Shown in pieces: positions 17,880 through 25,948 of a DNA stretch of 64,000 nt. How positions within the stretch are numbered: position 1 is the stretch's first letter; each line of letters starts with the position of its first letter. The notes under the pieces were generated by a model that was given only the letters and a program-made list of their open reading frames with translations, did no database searches and was not told the origin of the DNA. Source of the stretch: Candidatus Planktophila limnetica (GTDB lineage Bacteria; Actinomycetota; Actinomycetes; Nanopelagicales; Nanopelagicaceae); the NCBI RefSeq assembly GCF_002288365.1, contig NZ_CP016782.1:186001-250000 (forward strand), written 5' to 3'. Position numbers and translations under genes: made by a program.

Positions 17880-18826
17880 AAGCAATTCAGATCACCTCTT
17901 TTGGTGGTCCAGAAGTAATGTCCATTAGCGAAATCGCTGATCCGATTGCTGGTGCTCATGAAGAGTTAATTGATGTCTCTTCTATAGGAATTAACTATGC
18001 AGACACTCATCAAATCGAAAACGGTTACTTAGCACCACAAAAACTTCCACTGATTCCAGGACTTGAAGTTGTCGGGACAACACGGAGTGGACGAAGAGTT
18101 TTGGCATCTGTGAGCGGCGGGGGATATGCACAAAAAGCTCTTGCCAATAAAGCAGTAATGATTGATATTCCAGATGGTGTTTCTGATGCTCAAGCGCTGT
18201 GCATGTTAGTTCAAGGCACAACCGCGTGGCATATCTTAAAAACTGTTGGCCACGTCAAAGCTGGCGAAAGCGTTGTCATCCATGCTGCCGCTGGTGGTGT
18301 TGGAACGATTGCAATTCAATTAGCAAAAATGTGGGGCGCAAAAGTTATTGCAGTTACGTCATCATCTGAAAAATCAGCACTTGCAACAAAACTTGGCGCA
18401 GACGCTGTTGTGGATGCAACATCGCAGAATTTGGCAGCGGACATGCTCGCTGCAAACGGTGGCAAGCCAGTGGATTTAGTACTCGAAATGGTTGGCGGGA
18501 AAACACTTGATGCATCCTTAGAAATATTGGCACCATTCGGGCGCTTGATTACCTATGGCAATGCCTCTCGCACAGCTGCAAAAGAGATTAATCCAGGATC
18601 TCTCATGGGTGGAACAAAGACCATCACCGGATTTTGGTTGGCACATTGTTTTGGCAACAAGGCGTTACTCAACGATGTCATCGAAGAATTATTCGCACTC
18701 GTTCTTAGTGGAAAATTAAAACCAGTTGTCGGTGCAACATTTGGATTGAGCCAAGCCCGCCAAGCACATGAAGCGATGCTTGCACGTCAGACAATGGGAA
18801 AAATTACCCTCGACCCTGCGTTGTAA
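17876..18826 (+). CDS. Zinc-independent quinone oxidoreductase (MDR family)
   Basis: Medium-chain dehydrogenase/reductase of 316 residues, similar to NADPH:quinone reductase (QOR). The N-terminal GroES-like domain has the [11 protein letters not shown] opening and [15 protein letters not shown]. The Rossmann domain has [24 protein letters not shown] with the nucleotide-binding AxxGGVG motif near 140. No catalytic zinc cysteine cluster was seen, as expected for QOR-type members. GTG 17876 overlaps the ispH stop. NADPH use and quinone specificity are inferred from the family, and a role linked to isoprenoids is only suggested by the neighbour. Confidence 0.9.
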   Translation: MKAIQITSFGGPEVMSISEIADPIAGAHEELIDVSSIGINYADTHQIENGYLAPQKLPLIPGLEVVGTTRSGRRVLASVSGGGYAQKALANKAVMIDIPDGVSDAQALCMLVQGTTAWHILKTVGHVKAGESVVIHAAAGGVGTIAIQLAKMWGAKVIAVTSSSEKSALATKLGADAVVDATSQNLAADMLAANGGKPVDLVLEMVGGKTLDASLEILAPFGRLITYGNASRTAAKEINPGSLMGGTKTITGFWLAHCFGNKALLNDVIEELFALVLSGKLKPVVGATFGLSQARQAHEAMLARQTMGKITLDPAL

Positions 18827-18881
18827 ACGCTCTCTTTTTCATTTTTTGCACGTGAGGTTGTACGCTCACACTTCTACCACT

Positions 18882-18954
18882 GCCCCCCTAGCTCAGTTGG
18901 TAGAGCGTTTCCATGGTAAGGAAAAGGTCACCGGTCCGATTCCGGTGGGGGGCT
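18882..18954 (+). tRNA. tRNA-Thr (GGT anticodon)
   Basis: Acceptor GCCCCCC at 18882-18888 pairs with GGGGGGC at 18947-18953; the discriminator is T. The anticodon stem TTTCC/GGAAA encloses ATGGTAA, giving anticodon GGT for ACC/ACU codons. The T arm is ACCGG-TCCGATT-CCGGT. CCA is not encoded. It lies 55 bases after the quinone oxidoreductase gene and 37 bases before tRNA-Met, so the two tRNAs are probably one transcript. Confidence 0.95.
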
Positions 18955-18991
18955 CGAACATGAAATAATAAAGATGTAGAAATACATCTAA

Positions 18992-19065
18992 GGCGGGGTA
19001 GCTCAGCTTGGTAGAGCAAGCGGCTCATAATCGCTGTGTCGTGGGTTCAAATCCCGCCTCCGCTA
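18992..19065 (+). tRNA. tRNA-Met (CAT anticodon, elongator type)
   Basis: Acceptor GGCGGGG at 18992-18998 pairs with CTCCGCT at 19058-19064, including a G1-U72 wobble; the discriminator is A. The anticodon loop CTCATAA gives CAT. The 1-72 pair and the absence of three consecutive G-C pairs at the base of the anticodon stem argue for an elongator rather than the initiator. The 78 bases before rpmG contain a GCGTTA/TAACGC hairpin at 19077-19094. Confidence 0.94.
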
Positions 19066-19143
19066 CTAGTAGTTCAGCGTTAATTTCGTAACGCGAAGGG
19101 CCTCAGGTAATCTGAGCCCCTCAATCGATGAAGGAGTAAGACC

Positions 19144-19314
19144 ATGGCAAGTAAGAGCGCGGACGTTCGTCCAAAGATCACCATGGCATGCGTTGATTGC
19201 AAAGAACGTAATTACATTACAAAGAAGAACCGCCGCAACGATCCAGACCGCATGGAACTTAAGAAGTTCTGTCCACGTTGCAAATCTTCAACACTTCACC
19301 GCGAAACTCGTTAA
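19144..19314 (+). CDS. rpmG: 50S ribosomal protein L33
   Basis: Fifty-six residues of the large subunit. Two zinc-ribbon pairs are present, CVDC near residue 16 and CPRC near 43, so this is the zinc-binding (C+) form. The family [23 protein letters not shown] core is intact. GAAGGAG precedes ATG 19144. The TAA stop shares its final A with the ATG of the first hydratase gene. In mycobacteria rpmG precedes the hadABC genes, and the same order is kept here for the first two. Confidence 0.96.
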   Translation: MASKSADVRPKITMACVDCKERNYITKKNRRNDPDRMELKKFCPRCKSSTLHRETR

Positions 19315-19703
19315 TGCTCAATCCCGATAGCGTCGGGCGCACCTTCGCGGGTGTAGATGTCATCACAGTTACCCAAGAAGAAATTAACGCCTTCGCTGCC
19401 GTTATTGGTGAAAAAAATACATCCGTTGCGCCGCCAACATTTTCAATCAGAATTTCACTTCGGGAGTTTGAAAGTATTTTGACCAAACCTGAGATTGGAT
19501 TGGATTGGACTCGTCTGGTCCATGGCGATCAGAAATTCGAAATATTTCGTCCCATTGTCGCAGGGGATTGTTTGAGCACATCGGCAACTATTGAAAACTA
19601 TAGAGTCGCAGCAGGAAATGAAATTGTGACTGTTCGCTCCGATTTATTCAGCGGCGCTGAAAAAGTTGTTTCATCGTGGTCAACTCTGGTGGTCCGAGCA
19701 TGA
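19314..19703 (+). CDS. MaoC-type dehydratase, FAS1-like N-terminal family (HadA-like)
   Basis: Hot-dog fold protein of 129 residues related to the HadA subunit of (3R)-hydroxyacyl-ACP dehydratases. It starts [11 protein letters not shown] and contains APPTFSIRIS, the LVHGDQKFEIFRPIVAGD segment typical of the non-catalytic or structural partner, and SDLFSGAEKVV. The start is ATG 19314, overlapping the rpmG stop. Its TGA overlaps the ATG of the next gene. With the HadB-like neighbour it likely forms a heterodimer in fatty-acid elongation; substrate length is unknown. Confidence 0.87.
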   Translation: MLNPDSVGRTFAGVDVITVTQEEINAFAAVIGEKNTSVAPPTFSIRISLREFESILTKPEIGLDWTRLVHGDQKFEIFRPIVAGDCLSTSATIENYRVAAGNEIVTVRSDLFSGAEKVVSSWSTLVVRA

Positions 19704-20101
19704 TTGAAGTGGGCGCAACAATTGCATCACACCAATTCGATATTGATAGGGCATTGCTGAAGCAATATGCCGATGCAAGTGGTGACCAAAACCCGATTCA
19801 CCAAGATGAAGCTTTCGCTAAATCTGTTGGTCTTGCCGATGTCATCGCTCATGGAATGTTGACCATGGCACTTGCTGGAAAATACATCAGCGATTGGGCA
19901 GGCGGTCCACAGAATGTAAAAGAGTTTTCTGCGCGATTTATAAAACCTGTGATTGTTCCTGCAGGAAAAAGCGTTGATCTCACTGTCTCTGCAACTGTTA
20001 TAGAAGTTACTAGCGCAGGTGTTCGACTTGAAATCTCAGCAACATCTGCAGGAGTAAAAGTATTAGGAATGGCCAAAGCATTCGTAGAGCAAGGAAATTA
20101 A
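19700..20101 (+). CDS. MaoC-type dehydratase, catalytic subunit (HadB-like)
   Basis: Hot-dog fold hydratase of 133 residues. The hydratase-2 motif is intact in YADASGDQNPIHQDEAFA, with the catalytic Asp and His, and is followed by GLADVIAHGMLTMALAGKY. It would dehydrate 3-hydroxyacyl-ACP or hydrate enoyl-CoA. ATG 19700 overlaps the stop of the HadA-like gene by 4 bases, so coupled expression and a heterodimer are likely. No hadC homologue follows; the next gene is unrelated. In mycobacteria HadAB works in mycolate synthesis, but whether this lineage makes such lipids cannot be told here. Confidence 0.9.
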   Translation: MIEVGATIASHQFDIDRALLKQYADASGDQNPIHQDEAFAKSVGLADVIAHGMLTMALAGKYISDWAGGPQNVKEFSARFIKPVIVPAGKSVDLTVSATVIEVTSAGVRLEISATSAGVKVLGMAKAFVEQGN

Positions 20102-20102
20102 A

Positions 20103-20993
20103 GTGAGTGCGCCAGAGAAATTGCACGAACTTGGTAGAGCCAGACAAGAAGCCCGGGCAGATAAGAATTTTGCACTAGCCGATCAACTTCGAGATCAAAT
20201 TGCGCAAGGCGGATATGAAATTGTTGATGTGGCAGGTGGCTTTGAATTACATGAAAAGTCTTTAGTAATCACGATTGCTGACATTGGAAAACTGAAGAAT
20301 TTACCTAAATCTGCACACCAAATCACGGTGGCAATTATTGTCAATGGATTCCATGAGGATGCAATCAAAAGCATTACTGCCATCAAAGAACATAGTTCTG
20401 CAGAGATTGTTGTCCTGGCAACCCAACCCGCCAAAGATTTAGGTGTTGTTGTTGATTCTCACACACATGTTTTTTACTTAGAAAAAGATCCAGGATGGGG
20501 CGAATGCGCAAATGCACTTCTTAAAATTGCATCCACACCGTATGTGGTCATTATGGATCCATCCACCACATTTACCGGTGATGCAATTACTCCAGTGTTG
20601 GAAGAATTAAATAAAAAAGAGTTTGTAGCAGTTGGGTGGCGCGGGGGATTAGTAAACATTGAAGATCAGTGGCGCAGTGTCGATGATAAAGGCGCAGGAG
20701 AAGTCGATGTTTTATTCTCATATTTCTTTGCACTCGATAAAGATGCCGCCCTTGCAGCCGGTGGTTTTAATGTTCGAGCAATTTATTACCGAAATGCAGA
20801 TATGGAGTTTTCACTTCGATTAAAGCACGCAGCGGGCCGATTATTACAAATGGATTTACCACTGGTGCAAGGACGCCATCATGGTTATTACGACACTGAA
20901 GAGAGTTTCCGTGATGCACAATCAAAGAAGAATTATGATCGCATTCTCGAGCGCTTCCGGGGTAAAGAAGCAATTCTTAGCCCTCGTCGGTAA
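20103..20993 (+). CDS. CysRS-tail-like / glycosyltransferase-like fusion protein
   Basis: I do not know a characterised homologue. Residues about 5-50 look like the C-terminal helical tail of cysteinyl-tRNA synthetase: RQEARADKNFALADQLRDQI followed by GYEIVDVAGGFEL. Residues about 70-296 resemble a GT-A glycosyltransferase: alternating strands and helices (TVAIIVNG, SAEIVVLATQ), a YVVIMDPST segment where a DxD would be expected, AAGGFNVRAIYYRNADMEFSLRLKHAAGRLLQM, and QGRHHGYY. The second Asp of DxD is missing, so catalysis is uncertain. GTG 20103 has an AAGGA Shine-Dalgarno. It lies between the hydratases and murB. Confidence 0.6.
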   Translation: MSAPEKLHELGRARQEARADKNFALADQLRDQIAQGGYEIVDVAGGFELHEKSLVITIADIGKLKNLPKSAHQITVAIIVNGFHEDAIKSITAIKEHSSAEIVVLATQPAKDLGVVVDSHTHVFYLEKDPGWGECANALLKIASTPYVVIMDPSTTFTGDAITPVLEELNKKEFVAVGWRGGLVNIEDQWRSVDDKGAGEVDVLFSYFFALDKDAALAAGGFNVRAIYYRNADMEFSLRLKHAAGRLLQMDLPLVQGRHHGYYDTEESFRDAQSKKNYDRILERFRGKEAILSPRR

Positions 20994-20996
20994 CCT
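20991..20996 (+). promoter_or_regulatory. -10 box for leaderless murB
   Basis: TAACCT fits TAnnnT and is followed by six bases and ATG 21003. It overlaps the TAA stop of the preceding gene. No Shine-Dalgarno is seen, so murB can be transcribed as a leaderless mRNA independently of the upstream genes. Confidence 0.5.
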
Positions 20997-21002
20997 TTAC
21001 CT

Positions 21003-22022
21003 ATGGCTGAGTTATCTGATTACACATCATTGCGTGTGGGTGGTCCTGCCAAGAAATTCATAGAAGTTTCTAGTGAAAAAGAAATAATTGAGGCAATAGA
21101 AGGCGCGGCAGATTCTCCTATTTTAATTATGGGCGCTGGCACAAACATGTTGGTTAGCGATGACGGATTTGCAGGAACTGTGATCCGAATTTCAAATAAC
21201 AAAATAGAAGCAGAAGTCGATGCGTGCAGTGGTGCAACCCTGACAATTGGCGCAGGTGAAAACTGGGATGAATTTGTAAAAACAACCATCTCTCGCGGTT
21301 TTGCAGGACTTGAAACTCTCAGTGGAATTCCGGGCACAGTTGGCGCTGCGCCCATTCAAAACATTGGCGCCTACGGTCATGAAGTCAGCGAATTTATTAC
21401 ACGAGTGCGAACCTATGACCGCCAAGTAAAAGCATTAAAGACTTTTACAAACCAAGAGTGCGAATTTTCTTATCGCAACTCTCATTTCAAAGCCCACCCT
21501 GGCAGATATGTTGTGCTTGACGTTGCTTTTCAATTACGAATTGGTGAAGTTACAACGCCAATTACTTACATTGAATTAGCTAGTGCTCTTGGAATATCAG
21601 TGGGTGAAAAGAGTTCGGTGGTTACGTGCCGCGAAAAGGTTCTAGAACTTCGATCACGCAAAGGAATGTTGTTATCAGATAGCGACCACGACTCGTGGTC
21701 TGCAGGTTCTTTTTTCACAAATCCCATTGTGAGCGCAGAAGTTGCCGCGCAACTTCCACTAGATGCACCACGGTGGCCACAAACAGATGGACGCGTAAAA
21801 ACTTCTGCTGCATGGTTAATTGAGCACTCAGGAATAACAAAGGGTCAATCAATTGGCGGTGCGCGAATTTCTACAAAGCACGTATTAGCTTTAACAAATA
21901 GTGGAGGAGCCAAAGCTTCAGAGATTGCAGCACTTGCAAAATTAGCTCAAGAAAAAGTTAAAGCAACATTTAATATTGCCCTGGAACCTGAAGTGAATTT
22001 AGTTGGGCTTAACCTTCTGTAA
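21003..22022 (+). CDS. murB: UDP-N-acetylenolpyruvoylglucosamine reductase
   Basis: FAD enzyme that reduces enolpyruvyl-UDP-GlcNAc to UDP-MurNAc, the second committed step of peptidoglycan synthesis. The 339 residues start [16 protein letters not shown]. They include the FAD-binding [38 protein letters not shown], the YRNSHFK loop, SAGSFFTNP with the catalytic Ser near 236, and a C-terminal AAWLIEHSG / [10 protein letters not shown] block. It is a long type I MurB of normal length. Its last 14 bases overlap the convergent aminotransferase gene. Confidence 0.97.
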   Translation: MAELSDYTSLRVGGPAKKFIEVSSEKEIIEAIEGAADSPILIMGAGTNMLVSDDGFAGTVIRISNNKIEAEVDACSGATLTIGAGENWDEFVKTTISRGFAGLETLSGIPGTVGAAPIQNIGAYGHEVSEFITRVRTYDRQVKALKTFTNQECEFSYRNSHFKAHPGRYVVLDVAFQLRIGEVTTPITYIELASALGISVGEKSSVVTCREKVLELRSRKGMLLSDSDHDSWSAGSFFTNPIVSAEVAAQLPLDAPRWPQTDGRVKTSAAWLIEHSGITKGQSIGGARISTKHVLALTNSGGAKASEIAALAKLAQEKVKATFNIALEPEVNLVGLNLL

Positions 22023-23205
22023 GTAATTTCTTAATTCGCCCAATTCCTTCAACAATGTCTTCATCGCCTAGAGCGTATGAAAAGCGCAGATAACCAGAAG
22101 GTCCAAAGGCTTCTCCAGGCACTGCAGCAACTTCTACTTCATCCAAAATTATGGTTGCTAATTCAGCCGAAGTTTTAGCAACTTTGCCGCGAATTGTTTT
22201 ACCTAATGCACCTTTAACTGATGGATAGACATAGAAAGCACCTGTTGGCATGGGGCATTGGAAACCGGGAACATCATTGAGCAGACCGACGATTAATTTG
22301 CGCCTGCGATCAAATGCTTCTCCCATTTTGTGAACAGCTGAAAGATCGCCAGTTAGGGCTGCGATTGCTGCGCGTTGTGAAACATTTGAAACATTTGAAG
22401 TCAGATGCGATTGCAGGTTGGTCGCGGCTTTGATGACATCTTTAGGTCCGATCATCCAACCCACACGCCAACCAGTCATTGCATATGTCTTTGCAACTCC
22501 GTTGATAATAATTGTTGAATCTGCAAGTCCAGGTACTACTACAGGCATACTGGGTGCTTTTGCACCGTCATACAAGAGATGTTCATAAATTTCATCAGCA
22601 ATAATCCAAATATTATTTTTAAGCGCCCATTCACCAATTGCTTTTACTTGCTCAGGTGAATAGACAGATCCTGTTGGGTTAGATGGAGAACAAAAAAGAA
22701 GTGCCTTAGTTTTTGGTGTGCGCGCAGCCTCAAGTTGTTCTACAGAGACCAAATAGTTTTGAGATTCATCTGCAAAGACTTCGACGGTTTTGCCGCCAGC
22801 TAATTTGATGCACTCGGGATACGTTGTCCAAAATGGTGATGGAAGAATTACTTCATCGCCTGGATCAATAATTGTTGCAAATGCTTGGTAGACAGATTGC
22901 TTTCCACCATTTGTTACAAGAACTTGATCGGCAGTAATTACGTAATTTGAATCACGCTTTGTTTTAGCAACGATTGCATCGCGCAATTCTGGTAATCCAG
23001 GAGTTGGTGTGTAACGATGATTTGCAGCAACACCTGCAGCACTAGCAGCGGCTGCAACAATGTAATCAGGAGTAGGAAAATCAGGTTCGCCTGCACCAAA
23101 ACCAATAACCGGACGACCAGCGGCCTTGAGTGCTTTGGCTTTTGCATCAACTGCAAGCGTGGCTGATTCAGCAATTGCTGCGATTCGGCTGGAAATTCTG
23201 CTCAT
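22009..23205 (-). CDS. aspC: PLP-dependent aminotransferase (aspartate aminotransferase type)
   Basis: Fold-type I, class I/II aminotransferase of 398 residues, likely transferring amino groups between aspartate and 2-oxoglutarate. The marks are [48 protein letters not shown] near 172, [12 protein letters not shown], the PLP lysine Lys239 in [14 protein letters not shown], and LRFSYAL near the C-terminus with the carboxylate-binding Arg. The gene lies upstream of tRNA-Trp and secE in many Actinobacteria. No Shine-Dalgarno or perfect TAnnnT-N6 signal precedes ATG 23205. Substrate preference is inferred. Confidence 0.92.
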   Translation of the reverse strand: MSRISSRIAAIAESATLAVDAKAKALKAAGRPVIGFGAGEPDFPTPDYIVAAAASAAGVAANHRYTPTPGLPELRDAIVAKTKRDSNYVITADQVLVTNGGKQSVYQAFATIIDPGDEVILPSPFWTTYPECIKLAGGKTVEVFADESQNYLVSVEQLEAARTPKTKALLFCSPSNPTGSVYSPEQVKAIGEWALKNNIWIIADEIYEHLLYDGAKAPSMPVVVPGLADSTIIINGVAKTYAMTGWRVGWMIGPKDVIKAATNLQSHLTSNVSNVSQRAAIAALTGDLSAVHKMGEAFDRRRKLIVGLLNDVPGFQCPMPTGAFYVYPSVKGALGKTIRGKVAKTSAELATIILDEVEVAAVPGEAFGPSGYLRFSYALGDEDIVEGIGRIKKLLTEG

Positions 23206-23330
23206 AGGGGTAAGTCTGCCCTATGAGCCCTCATGCTCATGCGCGAGTTAGACCTAAGTGCATCTGTGCGTCTACACTTCTGCACTCACGAGGATTTGGT
23301 AATTCCTATGGTTTCGCCATGCTCTCGCGA

Positions 23331-23404
23331 AGGGCAGTAGCTCAATTGGCTAGAGTTGCCGTCTCCAAAGCGGCCGGTTGGGGGTTCGAGTCCCTCCTGC
23401 CCTG
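23331..23404 (+). tRNA. tRNA-Trp (CCA anticodon)
   Basis: Acceptor AGGGCAG at 23331-23337 pairs perfectly with CTGCCCT at 23397-23403, with discriminator G. The anticodon stem GCCGT/GCGGC encloses CTCCAAA, giving CCA. The T arm is TTCGAGT within GGGGG/CCCTC. It directly precedes secE, the classical actinobacterial tRNA-Trp-secE-nusG order. CCA is not encoded. Confidence 0.96.
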
Positions 23405-23455
23405 CACAGTTTTAAAGAGTTCTACTAAATATGAAACGAAGAGAAAGGAACGCAG

Positions 23456-23677
23456 ATGAGTGAAGATCTAAAAGAAGCCGAGAAGCTCGGTCCATTTGCG
23501 CGCCTTGGACTTTATTACCGTCAAATTGTTTCTGAACTTCGTAAAGTTGTTTGGCCTACACGTAATCAACTCACAACCTATACGGCTGTGGTTTTGGTTT
23601 TCGTATCCTTTGTCATCGCAGTTGTCTCTGTCCTTGATCTCATACTCACAAAAATCGTTTTTTGGGTTTTTGGGTAA
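23456..23677 (+). CDS. secE: Preprotein translocase subunit SecE
   Basis: Essential small subunit of the SecYEG channel. The 73 residues have the single-span short form: a cytoplasmic amphipathic segment with YYRQIVSELRKVVWPTRNQLTTYT, which holds the conserved WPT motif, followed by one hydrophobic span (AVVLVFVSFVIAVVSVLDLIL). AGAGAAAGGA precedes ATG 23456. It is followed after 9 bases by nusG and is the partner of SecY encoded at 48476. Confidence 0.96.
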   Translation: MSEDLKEAEKLGPFARLGLYYRQIVSELRKVVWPTRNQLTTYTAVVLVFVSFVIAVVSVLDLILTKIVFWVFG

Positions 23678-23686
23678 GGAAAAAAT

Positions 23687-24451
23687 ATGAGCGATGACCA
23701 GAATTTAAATACGGCGCAGCCTGATGCTTTTGAAGCAGCGCTCGCGCAATCAGCTACTGACCTTGCAACCCCACAGGTTGAAGAAGTCATCGAAGAAGTA
23801 ATTACAACAACTACTTCTTCAGATTCAGATGTCGCACTCGCCTCCGATGAAGATGGCGATATCGAATCAGATGAGAATGATCCCAATGCAGAGTTTCGCC
23901 GCGCCCTTCGCGTTGCACCTGGTGATTGGTATGTAGTCCACTCTTATGCAGGATATGAGAAGAAGGTAAAGGGCAACCTCCAGAACCGAATTCAGTCACT
24001 GAATATGGAAGATTACATTTTCCAAATTGAAGTACCTGAAGAAGAAGTGATGGAAATAAAGAACGGCCAGCGCAAGCAAGTAAAGCGCAATATTTATCCA
24101 GGCTATGTTCTAGTTCGCCTTGATCTCACTGATGAATCATGGTCTGCAGTACGTAACACTCCTGGAGTAACAGGTTTCGTTGGAAATGCTCATCACCCAA
24201 GTCCTTTAAGTCTTGATGAAGTAGAAAAGATTTTGGCACCACGTCCGAAGAAGGCTTCAGACAAACTAGATATTCGAGTCGTTGATTTCGAAGTAGGCGA
24301 GTCAGTCACCGTTATGGATGGCCCATTTGCAACTCTTCCAGCATCAATTTCAGAGATCATGCCAGAGCAGGCAAAGCTGAAGGTATTGGTATCAATCTTT
24401 GGACGCGAAACTCCGGTTGAGCTTTCATTCCACCAAGTACAAAAGATTTAA
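23687..24451 (+). CDS. nusG: Transcription termination/antitermination factor NusG
   Basis: Binds the RNA polymerase clamp and couples transcription to Rho and ribosomes. The 254 residues include an acidic N-terminal extension of about 75 residues (rich in Glu, Asp, Ser and Thr), the NGN domain starting [19 protein letters not shown], and the C-terminal KOW domain with [21 protein letters not shown] and the terminal [12 protein letters not shown]. The extension is common in Actinobacteria but absent from E. coli NusG, and its role is not known. GTAAGGA precedes ATG 23687. Confidence 0.97.
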   Translation: MSDDQNLNTAQPDAFEAALAQSATDLATPQVEEVIEEVITTTTSSDSDVALASDEDGDIESDENDPNAEFRRALRVAPGDWYVVHSYAGYEKKVKGNLQNRIQSLNMEDYIFQIEVPEEEVMEIKNGQRKQVKRNIYPGYVLVRLDLTDESWSAVRNTPGVTGFVGNAHHPSPLSLDEVEKILAPRPKKASDKLDIRVVDFEVGESVTVMDGPFATLPASISEIMPEQAKLKVLVSIFGRETPVELSFHQVQKI

Positions 24452-24497
24452 TTTCCACGATTTATAAATAACGAGAAACGAAAAAAGAGGAAAAGAA

Positions 24498-24926
24498 ATG
24501 GCACCAAAGAAGAAGGTAACTGGATTCATCAAGTTGCAGATCCAGGCTGGAGCGGCAACACCTGCTCCACCAGTAGGTCCTGCCCTTGGTCAGCACGGTG
24601 TCAACATCATGGAGTTCGTTAAGGCATATAACGCTGCAACGGAATCTCAAAAGGGTCAGATCATTCCGGTAGAAATTACTGTCTACGAAGATCGCTCTTT
24701 CGACTTCATCACAAAGACTCCTCCAGCATCACGCCTTATCTTGAAGGCAGCAGGAATCGAAAAGGGTTCAGCTATTCCTCACAAGAATAAAGTTGCAAAT
24801 ATTTCTATGTCTCAGGTGCAAGAAATTGCAAAGACAAAGATGGCAGATCTCAATGCAAACGATATTGATGCAGCAAGCAAGATCATCGCTGGCACAGCTC
24901 GTTCAATGGGAATCACTGTCGGATAA
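24498..24926 (+). CDS. rplK: 50S ribosomal protein L11
   Basis: Component of the GTPase-associated centre that contacts EF-G and EF-Tu, 142 residues. The N-terminal domain has the proline-rich [28 protein letters not shown], the site of thiopeptide action, and the C-terminal RNA-binding domain has the family [11 protein letters not shown] ending. A GAGGAAAAG Shine-Dalgarno precedes ATG 24498. It is separated from rplA by 101 bases containing three RNA hairpins. Confidence 0.98.
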   Translation: MAPKKKVTGFIKLQIQAGAATPAPPVGPALGQHGVNIMEFVKAYNAATESQKGQIIPVEITVYEDRSFDFITKTPPASRLILKAAGIEKGSAIPHKNKVANISMSQVQEIAKTKMADLNANDIDAASKIIAGTARSMGITVG

Positions 24927-24933
24927 CTAACTT

Positions 24934-25014
24934 TCTCTTTCTCATGGTGAGAAAGAGATGTGGGAGAACCTCGCTGGTTCGCTAACCACAACCGCTAACT
25001 CTTAGAAATAAGAG
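24934..25014 (+). promoter_or_regulatory. Structured rplK-rplA spacer, candidate L1 binding site
   Basis: Three hairpins lie in tandem. TCTCTTTCTCA at 24934-24944 pairs perfectly with TGAGAAAGAGA at 24948-24958. TGTGG at 24959-24963 pairs with CCACA at 24986-24990 and AACC at 24967-24970 with GGTT at 24976-24979, leaving an asymmetric internal loop GAG opposite CGCTAA. CTCTTA at 24999-25004 pairs with TAAGAG at 25009-25014 over a GAAA tetraloop just before the rplA ribosome binding site. The GTGGGAG element resembles known L1 mRNA targets. L1 control of this operon is established in other bacteria; its placement here is inferred. Confidence 0.5.
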
Positions 25015-25027
25015 AAAGAAGGATGAA

Positions 25028-25732
25028 ATGAAGCGCTCAAAGAAGTACATCGCAGCGGCTGCAAAGGTTGATGCAGATCGTCTTTACACACCGCTAGAGG
25101 CAGTAACACTTGTCCGCGAAACATCGACAACTAAGTACGACTCAACAATTGATGTTGCACTCTGCCTTGGTGTTGACCCAAAGAAAGCAGATCAAGCAAT
25201 TCGCTCGACAGTAAACCTTCCTCACGGAACTGGTAAAACTTCTCGAGTACTTGTATTTGCAAACGGAGAACGTGCCGATGAAGCACGCGCTGCCGGTGCT
25301 GACATTGTTGGTGGAGACGAACTCATCGATGAAGTGTCAAAGGGACGTTTAGATTTCGATGCAGTTGTTGCAACACCAGATCTCATGGGTAAGGTCGGTC
25401 GTCTCGGTAAAGTTTTGGGACCACGTAACTTGATGCCAAACCCAAAGACCGGAACTGTTACAACAGATGTGACAAAGGCTGTTAAGGACATCAAGGGTGG
25501 AAAAGTTGAATTCCGTATTGATAAGAATTCAAACCTTCACTTCATTATTGGTAAAGCATCATTTACTGCTCAACAACTTGCAGAGAACTACGCAGCAGCA
25601 CTAGATGAAATTAACCGCTCAAAGCCAAACTCTTCCAAGGGTCGCTTTATTAAGCGCGCTGTAGTTTCAACAACGATGGGACCTGGAATCAACGTAGATC
25701 CAAACCTCGTTCGCGAAGCAGTGGCTCAATAA
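25028..25732 (+). CDS. rplA: 50S ribosomal protein L1
   Basis: Builds the mobile L1 stalk of the large subunit near the E site and represses its own operon in many bacteria. The 234 residues show the two-domain fold: domain I halves at both ends ([30 protein letters not shown]) and domain II in the middle ([43 protein letters not shown]). AGAAGGATGA precedes ATG 25028. Confidence 0.98.
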   Translation: MKRSKKYIAAAAKVDADRLYTPLEAVTLVRETSTTKYDSTIDVALCLGVDPKKADQAIRSTVNLPHGTGKTSRVLVFANGERADEARAAGADIVGGDELIDEVSKGRLDFDAVVATPDLMGKVGRLGKVLGPRNLMPNPKTGTVTTDVTKAVKDIKGGKVEFRIDKNSNLHFIIGKASFTAQQLAENYAAALDEINRSKPNSSKGRFIKRAVVSTTMGPGINVDPNLVREAVAQ

Positions 25733-25786
25733 GAACAGAATAAATTTGACGGGGGCGGGCCGAAAGGCCTACCCTCGCCATATAAC

Positions 25787-25897
25787 CAAAGACCGCAGGT
25801 CTTGAAACTTCCACAAGAAGTTTCGCTAAATGAGTGAAAACTCAGCCCGCGTAGGTGTGAACGTTAACCCGTGCGCTCCTATGCGTTCGGGTTTTTT
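25787..25897 (+). promoter_or_regulatory. L10 leader with intrinsic terminator before rplJ
   Basis: The rplA-rplJ spacer folds like the ribosomal protein L10 leader. It contains the AGACCGCAGG element, the hairpin GAAACTTC/GAAGTTTC (25804-25811 with 25817-25824), the hairpin TGAGT-GAAA-ACTCA (25831-25844), and the downstream CCCGCGTAGGT strand. Next comes AACCCG (25866-25871) pairing with CGGGTT (25888-25893) and a run of T to 25897, an intrinsic terminator. GAACG (25859-25863) could instead pair with CGTTC (25884-25888). This suggests control of rplJL by attenuation when free L10-L12 binds. Confidence 0.65.
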
Positions 25898-25948
25898 ACA
25901 TTTAGCGGCTGTTATTGCACAACCTACGTACCAGGAAAGGTGAACCGA

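Noticed and set aside
25871-25948. Upstream GTG start for rplJ
   Set aside because: The added residues are cysteine/aromatic-rich and unlike L10, and the stretch is the terminator part of the L10 leader.
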